Below, in pieces: positions 1 through 7,077 of a DNA stretch of 13,589 bases. Location of the stretch: contig JAUWIQ010000008.1 in the NCBI GenBank assembly GCA_030605285.1, forward strand, positions 1 to 13,589. The letters run 5' to 3'. The translations under genes and the position numbers were made by a program. Source of the DNA: Planctomycetota bacterium. Its GTDB lineage: Bacteria > Planctomycetota > Planctomycetia > Pirellulales > UBA7805. Numbering within the stretch: the first letter of the stretch is position 1; the number at the start of each line of letters is the position of its first letter. Under the pieces are notes generated by a model. It was not told the DNA's origin, did no database searches, and saw nothing but the letters and a program-made list of their open reading frames with translations.

Positions 1-9
1 GAGGAGGAG
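1..9 (+). promoter_or_regulatory. Ribosome binding site of rpsB
   Basis: GAGGAGGAG lies six bases before the ATG at 16. It is a strong Shine-Dalgarno match and fixes the rpsB start. The promoter and leader lie outside the window. Confidence 0.8.
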
Positions 10-15
10 ATCACA

Positions 16-714
16 ATGGCCGATGTGCTAGTCAAACAGTTGGTCGACGCGGGGGTTCATTTTGGACACCGGGCGAGCCGTTGGAACCCCAAGATGGGGG
101 CCTACATTTATGGTCGCCAAAAGTTAATTCATATCATTGATGTGCGGGAAACCATTCGCGGCCTGTTGCGTGCTCGCAAGTATTTCAAACAGGTGGCAGC
201 TGCCGGCAGCCTGATACTTTTTGTCGGTACCAAACGGCAGGCCAGCGACACCATAGAACGCGAAGCATCGCGCTGTGAAATGCCGTTTGTTTCGCAACGC
301 TGGTTGGGAGGCACCTTAACAAATTTCCGCACTATTCGTAGCCGCTTGAGTCGCCTCGAGGAACTCGAGGAAATTTTAGTTGGGGATCAAATTTCCACCT
401 ACTCGAAAAAAATGCAATCGGCGTTGGCGCGTGAAAAGCGGAAGATGCATCAGAATCTGAATGGTATCCGCAATATGAACCGGTTACCTGAGTGTCTTCT
501 GGCAATCGATCCAAACAAAGAACGAAATTCGGTTCGCGAAGCTACCAAGCTAGGCATCACCACGGTTTCGTTAATCGACACCGACTGCGATCCCGATCTG
601 GTGGATTTGCCAATTCCCGGCAATGACGACAGCATTCGCAGTATCGAATTGATTATCCGGATCCTGGCGGATGCCATTATTGAAGGCAAAGCTGAAGCAG
701 CGATCGAACAGTAA
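16..714 (+). CDS. rpsB: 30S ribosomal protein S2
   Basis: Encodes a 232-residue S2, a late-assembling protein of the small ribosomal subunit that binds at the head-body junction of 16S rRNA. Family signatures are clear: the N-terminal [15 protein letters not shown] stretch (here [20 protein letters not shown], residues 8-27), IHIIDVRET near residue 40, LFVGTKRQA near residue 70, [10 protein letters not shown] near residue 95, and a C-terminal part with the IPGNDD motif followed by a short helix. The length is normal for bacterial S2. The ATG follows a strong Shine-Dalgarno and the gene ends in TAA. It is the first gene of the conserved rpsB-tsf-pyrH-frr cluster, with a 206-base gap before tsf. 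That gap holds a small hairpin (GGGCA/TGCCC, 726-738). S2 autoregulates this operon in E. coli; no such site can be judged here because the leader is outside the window. Confidence 0.97.
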   Translation: MADVLVKQLVDAGVHFGHRASRWNPKMGAYIYGRQKLIHIIDVRETIRGLLRARKYFKQVAAAGSLILFVGTKRQASDTIEREASRCEMPFVSQRWLGGTLTNFRTIRSRLSRLEELEEILVGDQISTYSKKMQSALAREKRKMHQNLNGIRNMNRLPECLLAIDPNKERNSVREATKLGITTVSLIDTDCDPDLVDLPIPGNDDSIRSIELIIRILADAIIEGKAEAAIEQ

Positions 715-903
715 ACCGCCAGCGAGGGCAGCATGCCCACGCCGACTGGTACAAACGGCGATGCAACACCCCCCGCTTGATCGTTGCACTGCTGATTGAA
801 CCCTACGGTTGACTGAGGCAACGAGTCCTGGCAACTATCCCGGGACCGTAAAACCAGAAAATAATCCGGGGCAAGATTAAGAGCCCTCCGAATTTTTTAA
901 CGC

Positions 904-909
904 AAGGAG
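904..909 (+). promoter_or_regulatory. Ribosome binding site of tsf
   Basis: AAGGAG eleven bases before the ATG at 921; supports that start. Confidence 0.65.
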
Positions 910-920
910 TTTGGAATTTC

Positions 921-1757
921 ATGGCTGAGATCACTGCAGCGTCCGTTAAAGCATTACGTGAACGTACCGGACTGCCCATGATGGACTGCAAAAAGGCACT
1001 GGCCGAAACCAACGGCGACGAAGACGCCGCAGTTGAATCGTTACGGAAAAAGGGGATCAAGACGCAAGAAACCAAGATAGGCAGGCGTGACACCTCGGTG
1101 GGGCGGATGGGGGTCTATGCCGATTTCGAGGGCGGCGTGGCGGCCATGGTAGAACTGCAGTGCGAGTCGGCTCCCGTGGCAAGTCACAATGAGTTTATCG
1201 GTCTCGCCAACGATCTGGCAAAACAGCTAGCAGCCGGACCAGGAGCGGCGACGCCCGAGGAACTCCTAGACCAGCCTTCGCCCAGCAAAGAGGGCAGCAC
1301 GCTGCAGGCACAGAAGGATGAATTGTATAACCGCATCCGAGAAGTATTCAACTTGAGTCGGATTTTGCGGATCGACGGTTCCTGCGGCAGTTATGCACAC
1401 CATGCCGGGGTCACCAAAGGAGTGTTGCTGGAAGTCGCCGGTGGTAATGTGGAGGCCGCGAAGGATATCTGCATGCATATAGCCGCCATGAACCCCACGG
1501 TCGTAAACAAAGAGGATCTCGACCCCCAAATCGTCGCCAAAGAGCGAGAGATCCTTACCGAGGCGGCTCGCAAGGAGGGCAAACCTGAAAATATCCTGGA
1601 AAAAATGGTCGATGGGCGCATGCGCCAGTTTTACGCGCAGCAGGTCCTGGAGGAACAGCCGTTTGTCAAAGACGACAAACAAACGGTTGGCAAATATGCA
1701 GAATCTTCCAAAATGAAGTTGATACGTTTTGTGACTTGGGAACTTGGTAAGGACTAA
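921..1757 (+). CDS. tsf: Elongation factor Ts
   Basis: Encodes a 278-residue EF-Ts, the cytoplasmic guanine nucleotide exchange factor for EF-Tu. The N-terminal UBA-like domain is typical (residues 1-50: VKALRERTGLPMMDCKKAL, then AAVESLRKKG). The core dimerisation region and a C-terminal VGKYAESSKMKLIRFVTWELG segment are also present. At residues 81-87, where E. coli has the CQTDFVAK segment, this protein reads CESAPVA. The Asp-Phe pair that works near the EF-Tu magnesium site is therefore absent. I believe this is shared by planctomycete EF-Ts proteins, but that is from memory. The gene lies 206 bases after rpsB, a wide gap for this pair. A weak candidate -35 (TTGACT, 809-814) has no convincing -10 partner. 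pyrH follows after 49 bases. Stop is TAA. Confidence 0.95.
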   Translation: MAEITAASVKALRERTGLPMMDCKKALAETNGDEDAAVESLRKKGIKTQETKIGRRDTSVGRMGVYADFEGGVAAMVELQCESAPVASHNEFIGLANDLAKQLAAGPGAATPEELLDQPSPSKEGSTLQAQKDELYNRIREVFNLSRILRIDGSCGSYAHHAGVTKGVLLEVAGGNVEAAKDICMHIAAMNPTVVNKEDLDPQIVAKEREILTEAARKEGKPENILEKMVDGRMRQFYAQQVLEEQPFVKDDKQTVGKYAESSKMKLIRFVTWELGKD

Positions 1758-1793
1758 TGGCTCGAATGTCGTCCACAAGATGACGGCACGTGC

Positions 1794-1800
1794 AAGGGAG
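1794..1800 (+). promoter_or_regulatory. Ribosome binding site that fixes the pyrH start at 1807
   Basis: AAGGGAG sits six bases before the ATG at 1807. The only in-frame ATG after the amber codon (1915) has no comparable site, which argues that translation is meant to begin at 1807 and pass through the TAG at 1873. Confidence 0.65.
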
Positions 1801-1806
1801 CGCAGC

Positions 1807-2574
1807 ATGCCAGATATGGAAAACTCGACCCCACCAACCGGTTTGAAGTACCGCCGAGTTGTCTTGAAACTCTAGGGAGAAAGTTTTTGCCTGGATGGCG
1901 AACGTGGCATTAGCATGGAGGCCGTCACCCATGTCGCGATGCAAACTTATCAGGCTTCCCAGCAAGGCGTGCAGATTGCGATTGTCATCGGCGGAGGAAA
2001 CATTCTCCGTGGAGCCCAGTTCACCGCTGGAAACACCGTCATTCAGGAGGCAACCGCACATTATATGGGCATGCTGGCAACGGTCATCAACGGGTTGGCG
2101 CTGCAGGATGCGTTGGAATCCTTAGGTTGTGAAACACGGTTGCTGACCGCTGTTCACATGGATGGCGTCGCCGAGCCATACATTCGCCGACGAGCAAGAC
2201 GGCATCTGGAAAAAGGTCGTGTGATCATCCTCGCAGCAGGCACGGGCAGCCCATTTGTCACCACCGATACGGCAGCGGCCCAGCGCGCTCTGGAACTCGA
2301 AGCGGACGCGCTGCTGAAAGCTACGCGGGTTGACGGAATCTATAGCGAAGATCCAGAAAAAAATCCGCACGCGGTTTTTTATCGAGAACTGAATTACGAG
2401 GACATCCGCAGTCGAAACCTGCGCGTCATGGACTCGACCGCGATCGCTCAATGCATGGAACATGACATGCCGATTGTGGTATTCAACTACAATAAAGATG
2501 GTTTCATTGAACGCGCGGTGCGTGGTGAATTTGTCGGCACCCACGTGAGTAGTCAAGTAAGCATTAGGCCGTGA
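1807..2574 (+). CDS. pyrH: Uridylate kinase, interrupted by an in-frame TAG at codon 23
   Basis: UMP kinase phosphorylates UMP to UDP in pyrimidine nucleotide synthesis; the bacterial enzyme belongs to the amino acid kinase fold and is a hexamer. Read from the ATG at 1807, the frame gives [10 protein letters not shown], then TAG (1873-1875), then [13 protein letters not shown], and runs open to TGA at 2574 (256 codons including the stop). E. coli PyrH has YKRILLKLSGEAL here, so the TAG replaces the conserved serine of KLSGE; a single C-to-A change from TCG would produce it. The rest is intact: [65 protein letters not shown] and VFNYNKDG. A start at 1915 would leave a 219-residue protein without the phosphate-binding KLSGE segment. 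The gene is either broken, read through, or affected by a sequence error. It sits normally between tsf and frr. Confidence 0.88.
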
Positions 2575-2679
2575 CAGAAGACGTTGAAATAGCTGTGTTA
2601 GAATGTGGGGATCGATTGTATTGGATGCCGGTTATCGGAGAGTCTTTCTGCTAGAATTTTTTCTTCAAGAATGTTTCTC

Positions 2680-3240
2680 ATGAGTGCTGACGATATCCTG
2701 CTCGATATTGAAGAGCGGATGGACAAGACCGTTGATCAACTAAAACAGAGCCTGGCTGGTATTCGAACGGGTCGTGCCAATCCAGGACTGGTCGATACGT
2801 TACGCGTGGAGGCGTACGGTTCTCCGACTCCTTTGAAACAACTGGCAAATGTCGGTGCACCTGAACCCACACAGATTGTAATTCGGCCTTTCGATCCGAC
2901 CACAATCAAGGACATCGAAAAGGCAATTCTTGCTTCCGATTTTGGATTCAATCCCCAAAGCGATGGACGCCTGATACGTATTAATATCCCGCCACTTTCG
3001 GGAGAGGTGCGTCGCAAGATGGTCGGCCGCATCAAGGAACTAGCAGAAGAGGGAAAAGTCTCGATCAGAAATATTCGTCGTGATGGCAATAAAGCTGCGG
3101 AAGGCGAGGAAAAAGATAAAACCTTGAGCAAAGACCAACGGGACGACCTGAAAGATGAAATCCAGGAGTTGACAAAAAAATACGAGAGTCTTGTCATCGG
3201 AACATCAAAAGAACGCGAGCAAGAGGTCCTCGAGACCTGA
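2680..3240 (+). CDS. frr: Ribosome recycling factor
   Basis: Encodes a 186-residue RRF, which with EF-G splits the post-termination ribosome into subunits. The family pattern is clear: an N-terminal helix (DDILLDIEERMDKTVDQLK), the SLAGIRTGRANPGLVD motif, the hinge with YGSPTPLKQLANV, the domain II region ending in INIPPLSGEVRRKMV, and C-terminal helices ending in KYESLVIGTSKEREQEVLE. I chose the ATG at 2680 because it gives the usual length of about 185 residues and begins as RRF proteins do. An upstream GTG at 2605 and an ATG at 2671 are in frame but would add residues unlike the family. No good Shine-Dalgarno precedes 2680. There are 105 bases between pyrH and frr. The gene ends in TGA and converges with cutA. 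Confidence 0.95.
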   Translation: MSADDILLDIEERMDKTVDQLKQSLAGIRTGRANPGLVDTLRVEAYGSPTPLKQLANVGAPEPTQIVIRPFDPTTIKDIEKAILASDFGFNPQSDGRLIRINIPPLSGEVRRKMVGRIKELAEEGKVSIRNIRRDGNKAAEGEEKDKTLSKDQRDDLKDEIQELTKKYESLVIGTSKEREQEVLET

Positions 3241-3357
3241 CGAGACAGTCGTTGGAAAATTGTGGCGGAAATCTCCTCATGCCATGCCACGAAAGTAATG
3301 AGAACCTGTAGCGCACCGGGATTTTAACAGGTGGAATGCTTGGGCCTGGGCAACGAC

Positions 3358-3681
3358 TCAGGCAAGTTCCTGGCGAAGCCACGCCAGATACGTGGCACTG
3401 CCGGCGACAATTTCAGTGGCGACGATTTCAGGCTCGTCGTAGGTGTGTTGATCCAGGATGGCTGTTTTCAGCAGATCAAAATGCTTGCCATCGGTTTTGG
3501 CCACACAGAGCCACTCCTCCGCGTGTTCAAGTATGCCTCGCCAGTGATACGTGCTGGAAATCGGCCCCTGTACCTGCACACAAGCAACCAGTCGCTTTCG
3601 AACCAAAGCATCCGCCAGCGCATCAGCGGACTCTTTCGACGGCAGGGTTGTTGTCACGCACAAAATTTGGTTCGGTTCCAC
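3358..3681 (-). CDS. cutA: CutA1 divalent cation tolerance family protein
   Basis: Encodes 107 residues, normal for CutA1, a small trimeric ferredoxin-like protein with a fold like PII signalling proteins. It was named for copper tolerance in E. coli, but its general role is unsettled. Visible family features are CVTTTLPSKESADALADALV near the N-terminus, RLVACVQVQGPISSTYHWRG (residues 30-49), the EEWLCVAKT strand, and HTYDEPEIVATEI near residue 80. The usual HPYE form of that last motif has threonine in place of proline here. The start is a GTG at 3681. It lies 30 bases after the stop of the upstream secreted-protein gene, so the two are probably cotranscribed. The stop is TGA. The 117-base gap to frr contains an ACCTGT/ACAGGT inverted repeat (3304-3332) without a T-tract, so no clear terminator is seen. 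Confidence 0.92.
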   Translation of the reverse strand: MEPNQILCVTTTLPSKESADALADALVRKRLVACVQVQGPISSTYHWRGILEHAEEWLCVAKTDGKHFDLLKTAILDQHTYDEPEIVATEIVAGSATYLAWLRQELA

Positions 3682-3711
3682 GGAACAATCAAACCCCGTT
3701 GCGCCGCAAAG

Positions 3712-4782
3712 CTAGGAACGTGGATGAACCGGGACATACGTTGTAGGCGCTGGCCGATATAACCACTCATGTTTGGGGTGTCCCTCAACACCCTGTCGGA
3801 TCTCCTCCTCGCGCTGGTCGAGAGAGTCTCCAGGACGGTAGAAATTCAACTGCAGGGTCTTATATTCGAATTGCCGTCCCGTTCCCGGCGCATCCTTGGG
3901 CTTATAGGCACTCGGAGGATCGATCCATTTATAAGCATTTGTGAGCCCCATAATCTGCATCGTCAGAAAATCTGCTTTCGAATCAATATCGGTCCAAGTC
4001 GCAACCCCCCAGCGACTGATCTCATCACGCCCAGAACTCACAGGAATCGGTTCCTGGCTAATCTGAGAGGAATCGAAGAATTCCTCGTATTTGCAATTGG
4101 GACGTTCGCGATTGTAGATCTCACGGCGGGCGGCCGGGATAATTTGATCCATGTACTGGACGGTGTTTTTGTCTACGTCGAGTTTGTCATTCTCAAAGGT
4201 CCTCAACAAGAATGTCGGGACAAATCGATGGGGGCCGACATTGGCCAACATGGCCTCGTTGGAATCGACTTCTTGTATTTTATACTCCCCTGGGTGCAAA
4301 CGATCCCCGGACGGCAACGGCTTGTGCTCTCCCTGGACCGGGGTAAGGTGTTGGCCCGGATTTGTGATTCGGTAGACCATATACCAAACCACCTTCCTCT
4401 TCATCTTGCCATCCGGTTGGGGGATATCCACCTCAATCAATCGCAATGGCTTGTGCGTGAATTGCAACTGCCAAACCCCGCGCCGGAATAAAACATCCTG
4501 TGCCTTGGAATGGAGCGTCTTAGACACCTCATGCTCCTCGGGACTCCATTGGAGGTCCGGTTCACCATCGATCAACTCAACGACATCGTGCATCGCGTGA
4601 GTCTCTTCCTCGGCCCGCTTGAGTGGCACTCGGGTTTCCACGCCGGGAACGAGCTTACGGAAAGGTTGGGGCGTCTCCGCGGCAGCACGATCGGCGTCCC
4701 CTGCCACCAGCGTCAGGGACAAACAAAGCAGCATCCGAACAAACGAGGATGAGCGATTTGCCCAGGGGGTACATAAATCCAT
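3712..4782 (-). CDS. Secreted protein of unknown function
   Basis: I do not recognise a named family. With the ATG at 4782 it encodes 356 residues. The N-terminus has a basic stretch followed by a hydrophobic core (FVRMLLCLSLTLVA, residues about 15-28) and AAAET (about 35-39), which fits a Sec signal peptide cleaved near residue 37. The frame is open further upstream to 4911, but those residues would precede the signal peptide and are unlikely to be translated. The mature part is charged, has no further membrane segment, and contains an aromatic patch (VVWYMVYRITNPG), a cluster around RFVPTFLLRTFEND, and a C-terminal proline-rich tail. It has only one cysteine after the signal region. It follows another exported protein of unknown function and precedes cutA, all on the minus strand. 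The stop is TAG. I would guess a planctomycete-restricted envelope protein. Confidence 0.8.
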   Translation of the reverse strand: MDLCTPWANRSSSFVRMLLCLSLTLVAGDADRAAAETPQPFRKLVPGVETRVPLKRAEEETHAMHDVVELIDGEPDLQWSPEEHEVSKTLHSKAQDVLFRRGVWQLQFTHKPLRLIEVDIPQPDGKMKRKVVWYMVYRITNPGQHLTPVQGEHKPLPSGDRLHPGEYKIQEVDSNEAMLANVGPHRFVPTFLLRTFENDKLDVDKNTVQYMDQIIPAARREIYNRERPNCKYEEFFDSSQISQEPIPVSSGRDEISRWGVATWTDIDSKADFLTMQIMGLTNAYKWIDPPSAYKPKDAPGTGRQFEYKTLQLNFYRPGDSLDQREEEIRQGVEGHPKHEWLYRPAPTTYVPVHPRS

Positions 4783-4888
4783 ATCCAACCGCCCTAAAAA
4801 GAAAAAATGCTCGCTGCGGTACGTCAGTACGGCCCAAAAAAACGGGCGATTCCAGTATAACTCGCACCCAGGTGTAGACAAACGGCAT

Positions 4889-4903
4889 CTCCCCTCAGGG
4901 GAG
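4889..4903. repeat. Short perfect inverted repeat
   Basis: CTCCCC and GGGGAG are separated by TCA in the 197-base gap between the two secreted-protein genes. It could form a tight hairpin in the minus-strand transcript but has no T-tract, so it is not a standard intrinsic terminator. Confidence 0.4.
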
Positions 4904-4979
4904 GGGAGCACTTGGCAGGCCTGGGGAGACGGGCCGCTGCGACGAGGACCGGTTTGGATACCCGCAGGGAGACACCCTT

Positions 4980-6440
4980 TTACGGTTGCCCCACTACTTT
5001 TTGCCCGCTGGAATCCTCGCTTGGCGTCACGTTTTCAGGTAGCTCCCGCTCCACAAACGCCAAACTCTCAACAATCTGGCGGTCAGCCGACCCGAACGGT
5101 TTTACAAGATCGCCTTCCATGGTGAAAACCAATGCCACCCGACGGCCCTCTGTATCGGTGAGCAAATAATAAATCCAACGGACCGGGAGTTGCGATGCCG
5201 TACCCGCAGCTTCGACACGATAGACAAGATACCCTTGGCTGGTTGTGGACTCGCGCGCGTTGACAAAGGTACCAAAATTCGTATCTAAATTTTTTCGCAT
5301 ATCTTCCTGAAACTGCGCCAAAGTAACCGCCTTGCCTTTTTTCAAACTAGGCAGTACCGAGACGTTGCACTGCGCGATCAGTTCGCCTCGATCCATCCGC
5401 CGCAAAACGGTTGCCTGATCGTCCTCAGCCGTGACAAACCAATTTTGATCATGCTCGAGTGCAATACCGAGCGATGCGGAATGATACGCAAGTCGCTGAT
5501 TTTCCCAAGCAGCAGAACCCCGCATTGAGGCAACCTGTCGATCGGAAAGTTCATCACTATCTGTACGTGGCTCAATCGTCATTTTGAGCCGAGATGTCGC
5601 TTCCACGCCGGGATTGACATGTCCGATTCCACGCCGCTCCCGGGCAACCAATTGGAGTGAAGCGATCTTGCCACGACGGAGATCAAAATAGTAGCGCGCC
5701 TTGATGGCTATTTCACTCGCAACCCCTGCAATCGCACCCTGAATATTGCCGGACAACTCCACTTTTGCATAACCGCGTTCGATATTTTTCAATTCACTCA
5801 CGACATCACTTTCGCCCACCGTATCCAGACCCAACAATGCAGCCAATGCGGAATCGTCTTGTTGCCAAGTTGAGCCAATCGCAACTGGCTCATCCGGGAG
5901 AATCAATGGCAGGGCATAAAGGTCACAGGGTAGATAAATCAGGTCGTATTCTTCCCGACTCAGGGAGCCCAAGGGGCAGTGATAGGTAAGCTTGGCATTA
6001 CGTCGAGAGACACCAAGGAGACGTCGATCGTCTCTTAGTTCGGGGGCCATTTTCTGACCGTTAATTGTTATTTCAACATCAACTTGGTCGTAATAACGGG
6101 CTGCTCGAATCGAGGGCATTCCCTCCTTCACGGCATCGCCTCGCTGCGAGAGATCGTCTCCAGCGGACATTTTTCCAGACATTAAAAGGCGATCCTGGTA
6201 GGCCAGCTTGGCAGTCACTTCCAAGGCCAGTTTTTCTGCCCGTTTTTCGGCTGGGAATGTAAGTGCCCCTTGCACCGCGTAGTCGATTCGCACGTCCGCG
6301 ACTTCGTTGTAAGATTGCTGCCTTTTAAGGCGGTAGCGACTCGACTCGGCGGCCTGGGTCCCGGCGGGAACGATGTTGCCAACCGCCACCAAAGTGACAA
6401 GGAGATTGGAAAGGCAACGTCTGGTGGGGACCCAATTCAT
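4980..6440 (-). CDS. Secreted protein of unknown function, possible two-domain structure
   Basis: Encodes 486 residues from the ATG at 6440. The N-terminus (RRCLSNLLVTLVAVGNIVPAG, then TQAAES) reads as a Sec signal peptide cleaved near residue 30. Residues about 35-295 form beta-rich, strongly polar sequence with the pattern LPDEPVAIGSTWQQD near residue 182, followed by alternating strand-like stretches. Residues about 315-470 look like a separate domain, starting LAYHSASLGIALEHDQNW and ending in FGSADRQIVESLAFV. That layout recalls small PsbP/Mog1-like domains found in many exported bacterial proteins, but I infer this from pattern only. No transmembrane helix follows the signal peptide. No catalytic motif is evident. 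It is the first gene of the minus-strand group that continues with another exported protein and cutA. The stop is TAA. No convincing Shine-Dalgarno is visible. Confidence 0.82.
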   Translation of the reverse strand: MNWVPTRRCLSNLLVTLVAVGNIVPAGTQAAESSRYRLKRQQSYNEVADVRIDYAVQGALTFPAEKRAEKLALEVTAKLAYQDRLLMSGKMSAGDDLSQRGDAVKEGMPSIRAARYYDQVDVEITINGQKMAPELRDDRRLLGVSRRNAKLTYHCPLGSLSREEYDLIYLPCDLYALPLILPDEPVAIGSTWQQDDSALAALLGLDTVGESDVVSELKNIERGYAKVELSGNIQGAIAGVASEIAIKARYYFDLRRGKIASLQLVARERRGIGHVNPGVEATSRLKMTIEPRTDSDELSDRQVASMRGSAAWENQRLAYHSASLGIALEHDQNWFVTAEDDQATVLRRMDRGELIAQCNVSVLPSLKKGKAVTLAQFQEDMRKNLDTNFGTFVNARESTTSQGYLVYRVEAAGTASQLPVRWIYYLLTDTEGRRVALVFTMEGDLVKPFGSADRQIVESLAFVERELPENVTPSEDSSGQKVVGQP

Positions 6441-6474
6441 GGCGACCGAAGTTTCTCTCGAACCAAAGGAACTG

Positions 6475-6499
6475 GGATTGCGCCCCTAAGGCCCAATCC
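6475..6499. repeat. Inverted repeat near the 5' end of the secreted-protein gene
   Basis: GGATTG (6475-6480) and CAATCC (6494-6499) flank 13 bases, just upstream of the minus-strand gene that starts at 6440. It could be an operator or a leader hairpin; nothing decides between these. Confidence 0.3.
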
Positions 6500-6785
6500 G
6501 GAAGGGCGGCTGACGACCAAGTGCCTTTGATTTGCTTCGTCGTCGCTGTTCGATAAGTTGAGCCGTTTCGCAAGTTCATGAGCTAGCGGGCATGATCTCT
6601 TCATAATTTGGCTAGGCGGGGAAGTCCGCGGAAAGAGCGTGGGGCGGGAAGAAATATTTCCTAAAAATTTTCATTCGACGCAACTTATTTATATCAAACA
6701 TCTTGCAGAGTTTTTTGTGTTCCCCTGCCGCGGAAAGGAAGTTTTTTCGTCCTCTCGGCGAACTTTCTTGTGACCTCAAACGACT

Positions 6786-6809
6786 TAGATGCGTACAAAT
6801 AGATGCGTA
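6786..6809. repeat. Direct repeat of TAGATGCGTA with 14-base spacing
   Basis: TAGATGCGTA occurs at 6786-6795 and again at 6800-6809, a 14-base period. It lies in the leader of the sigma-factor gene. Confidence 0.7.
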
Positions 6810-6911
6810 GCAACGGGATGTATGCGTCAAGCAAGGACCGGTCAAGGGTCGGTTTTCTGCTTCCGCTTCGTTTATTTGCCGCGTTTTCGTACTTAAAGCA
6901 ATAACAACCAA

Positions 6912-6939
6912 GGAATAATATCGACGGAATAATATCGAC
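6912..6939. repeat. Perfect 14-base tandem duplication
   Basis: GGAATAATATCGAC is present twice in immediate succession (6912-6925 and 6926-6939). CCAAGG occurs at both edges (6908-6913 and 6939-6944). It lies about 140 bases before the sigma-factor ATG. Confidence 0.9.
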
Positions 6940-7077
6940 CAAGGAGCAGAGGCTAACTAGCGGTTGGTCGTGGGATGGACTCACCGTGCAATGGAATCGG
7001 CTTGGAAGGTTGCGAGGGATTCGCAGGGACCGTTTTCGGGAACACTCCATCCAGGCCCCAAGGAAGCAGAGGCCCCC

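Larger units (their letters stand above)
6441..7077. other. Long non-coding divergent region upstream of the sigma gene
   Basis: About 640 bases separate the start of the minus-strand secreted-protein gene from the chosen start of the sigma-factor gene. I find no convincing coding sequence on either strand. It contains an inverted repeat (GGATTG/CAATCC, 6475-6499), an AT-rich stretch (about 6655-6720), a 10-base direct repeat (6786-6809) and a perfect 14-base tandem duplication (6912-6939). It must hold the promoters of both flanking genes, but no -35/-10 pair stands out. Confidence 0.6.

Noticed and set aside
1873..1875. TAG as a genome-wide sense codon
   Set aside because: TAG ends tuf (11248-11250), rplK (13298-13300) and the 3712-4782 gene at their expected C-termini.
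1915..2574. Annotating pyrH from the ATG at 1915 as a normal 219-residue gene
   Set aside because: It has no ribosome binding site and lacks the KLSGE phosphate-binding segment, which is recognisable upstream in the same frame across the TAG.
2605..2679. N-terminal extension of frr from the GTG at 2605
   Set aside because: The extra 25 residues do not resemble RRF, and the ATG at 2680 gives the family's normal length.
3304..3332. ACCTGT/ACAGGT inverted repeat as a terminator between frr and cutA
   Set aside because: The loop is 17 bases and there is no T-tract on either strand, so chance is a fair explanation.
4783..4911. Longer N-terminus of the 356-residue secreted protein
   Set aside because: It would bury the signal peptide behind 43 unrelated residues.
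6612..6911. 99-residue minus-strand open frame in the sigma leader
   Set aside because: It has no recognisable motif, a composition typical of chance frames, and no ribosome binding site that convinced me.
6908..6944. CRISPR or mobile-element end
   Set aside because: There are only two adjacent copies with no spacers, no terminal inverted repeats and no transposase nearby.
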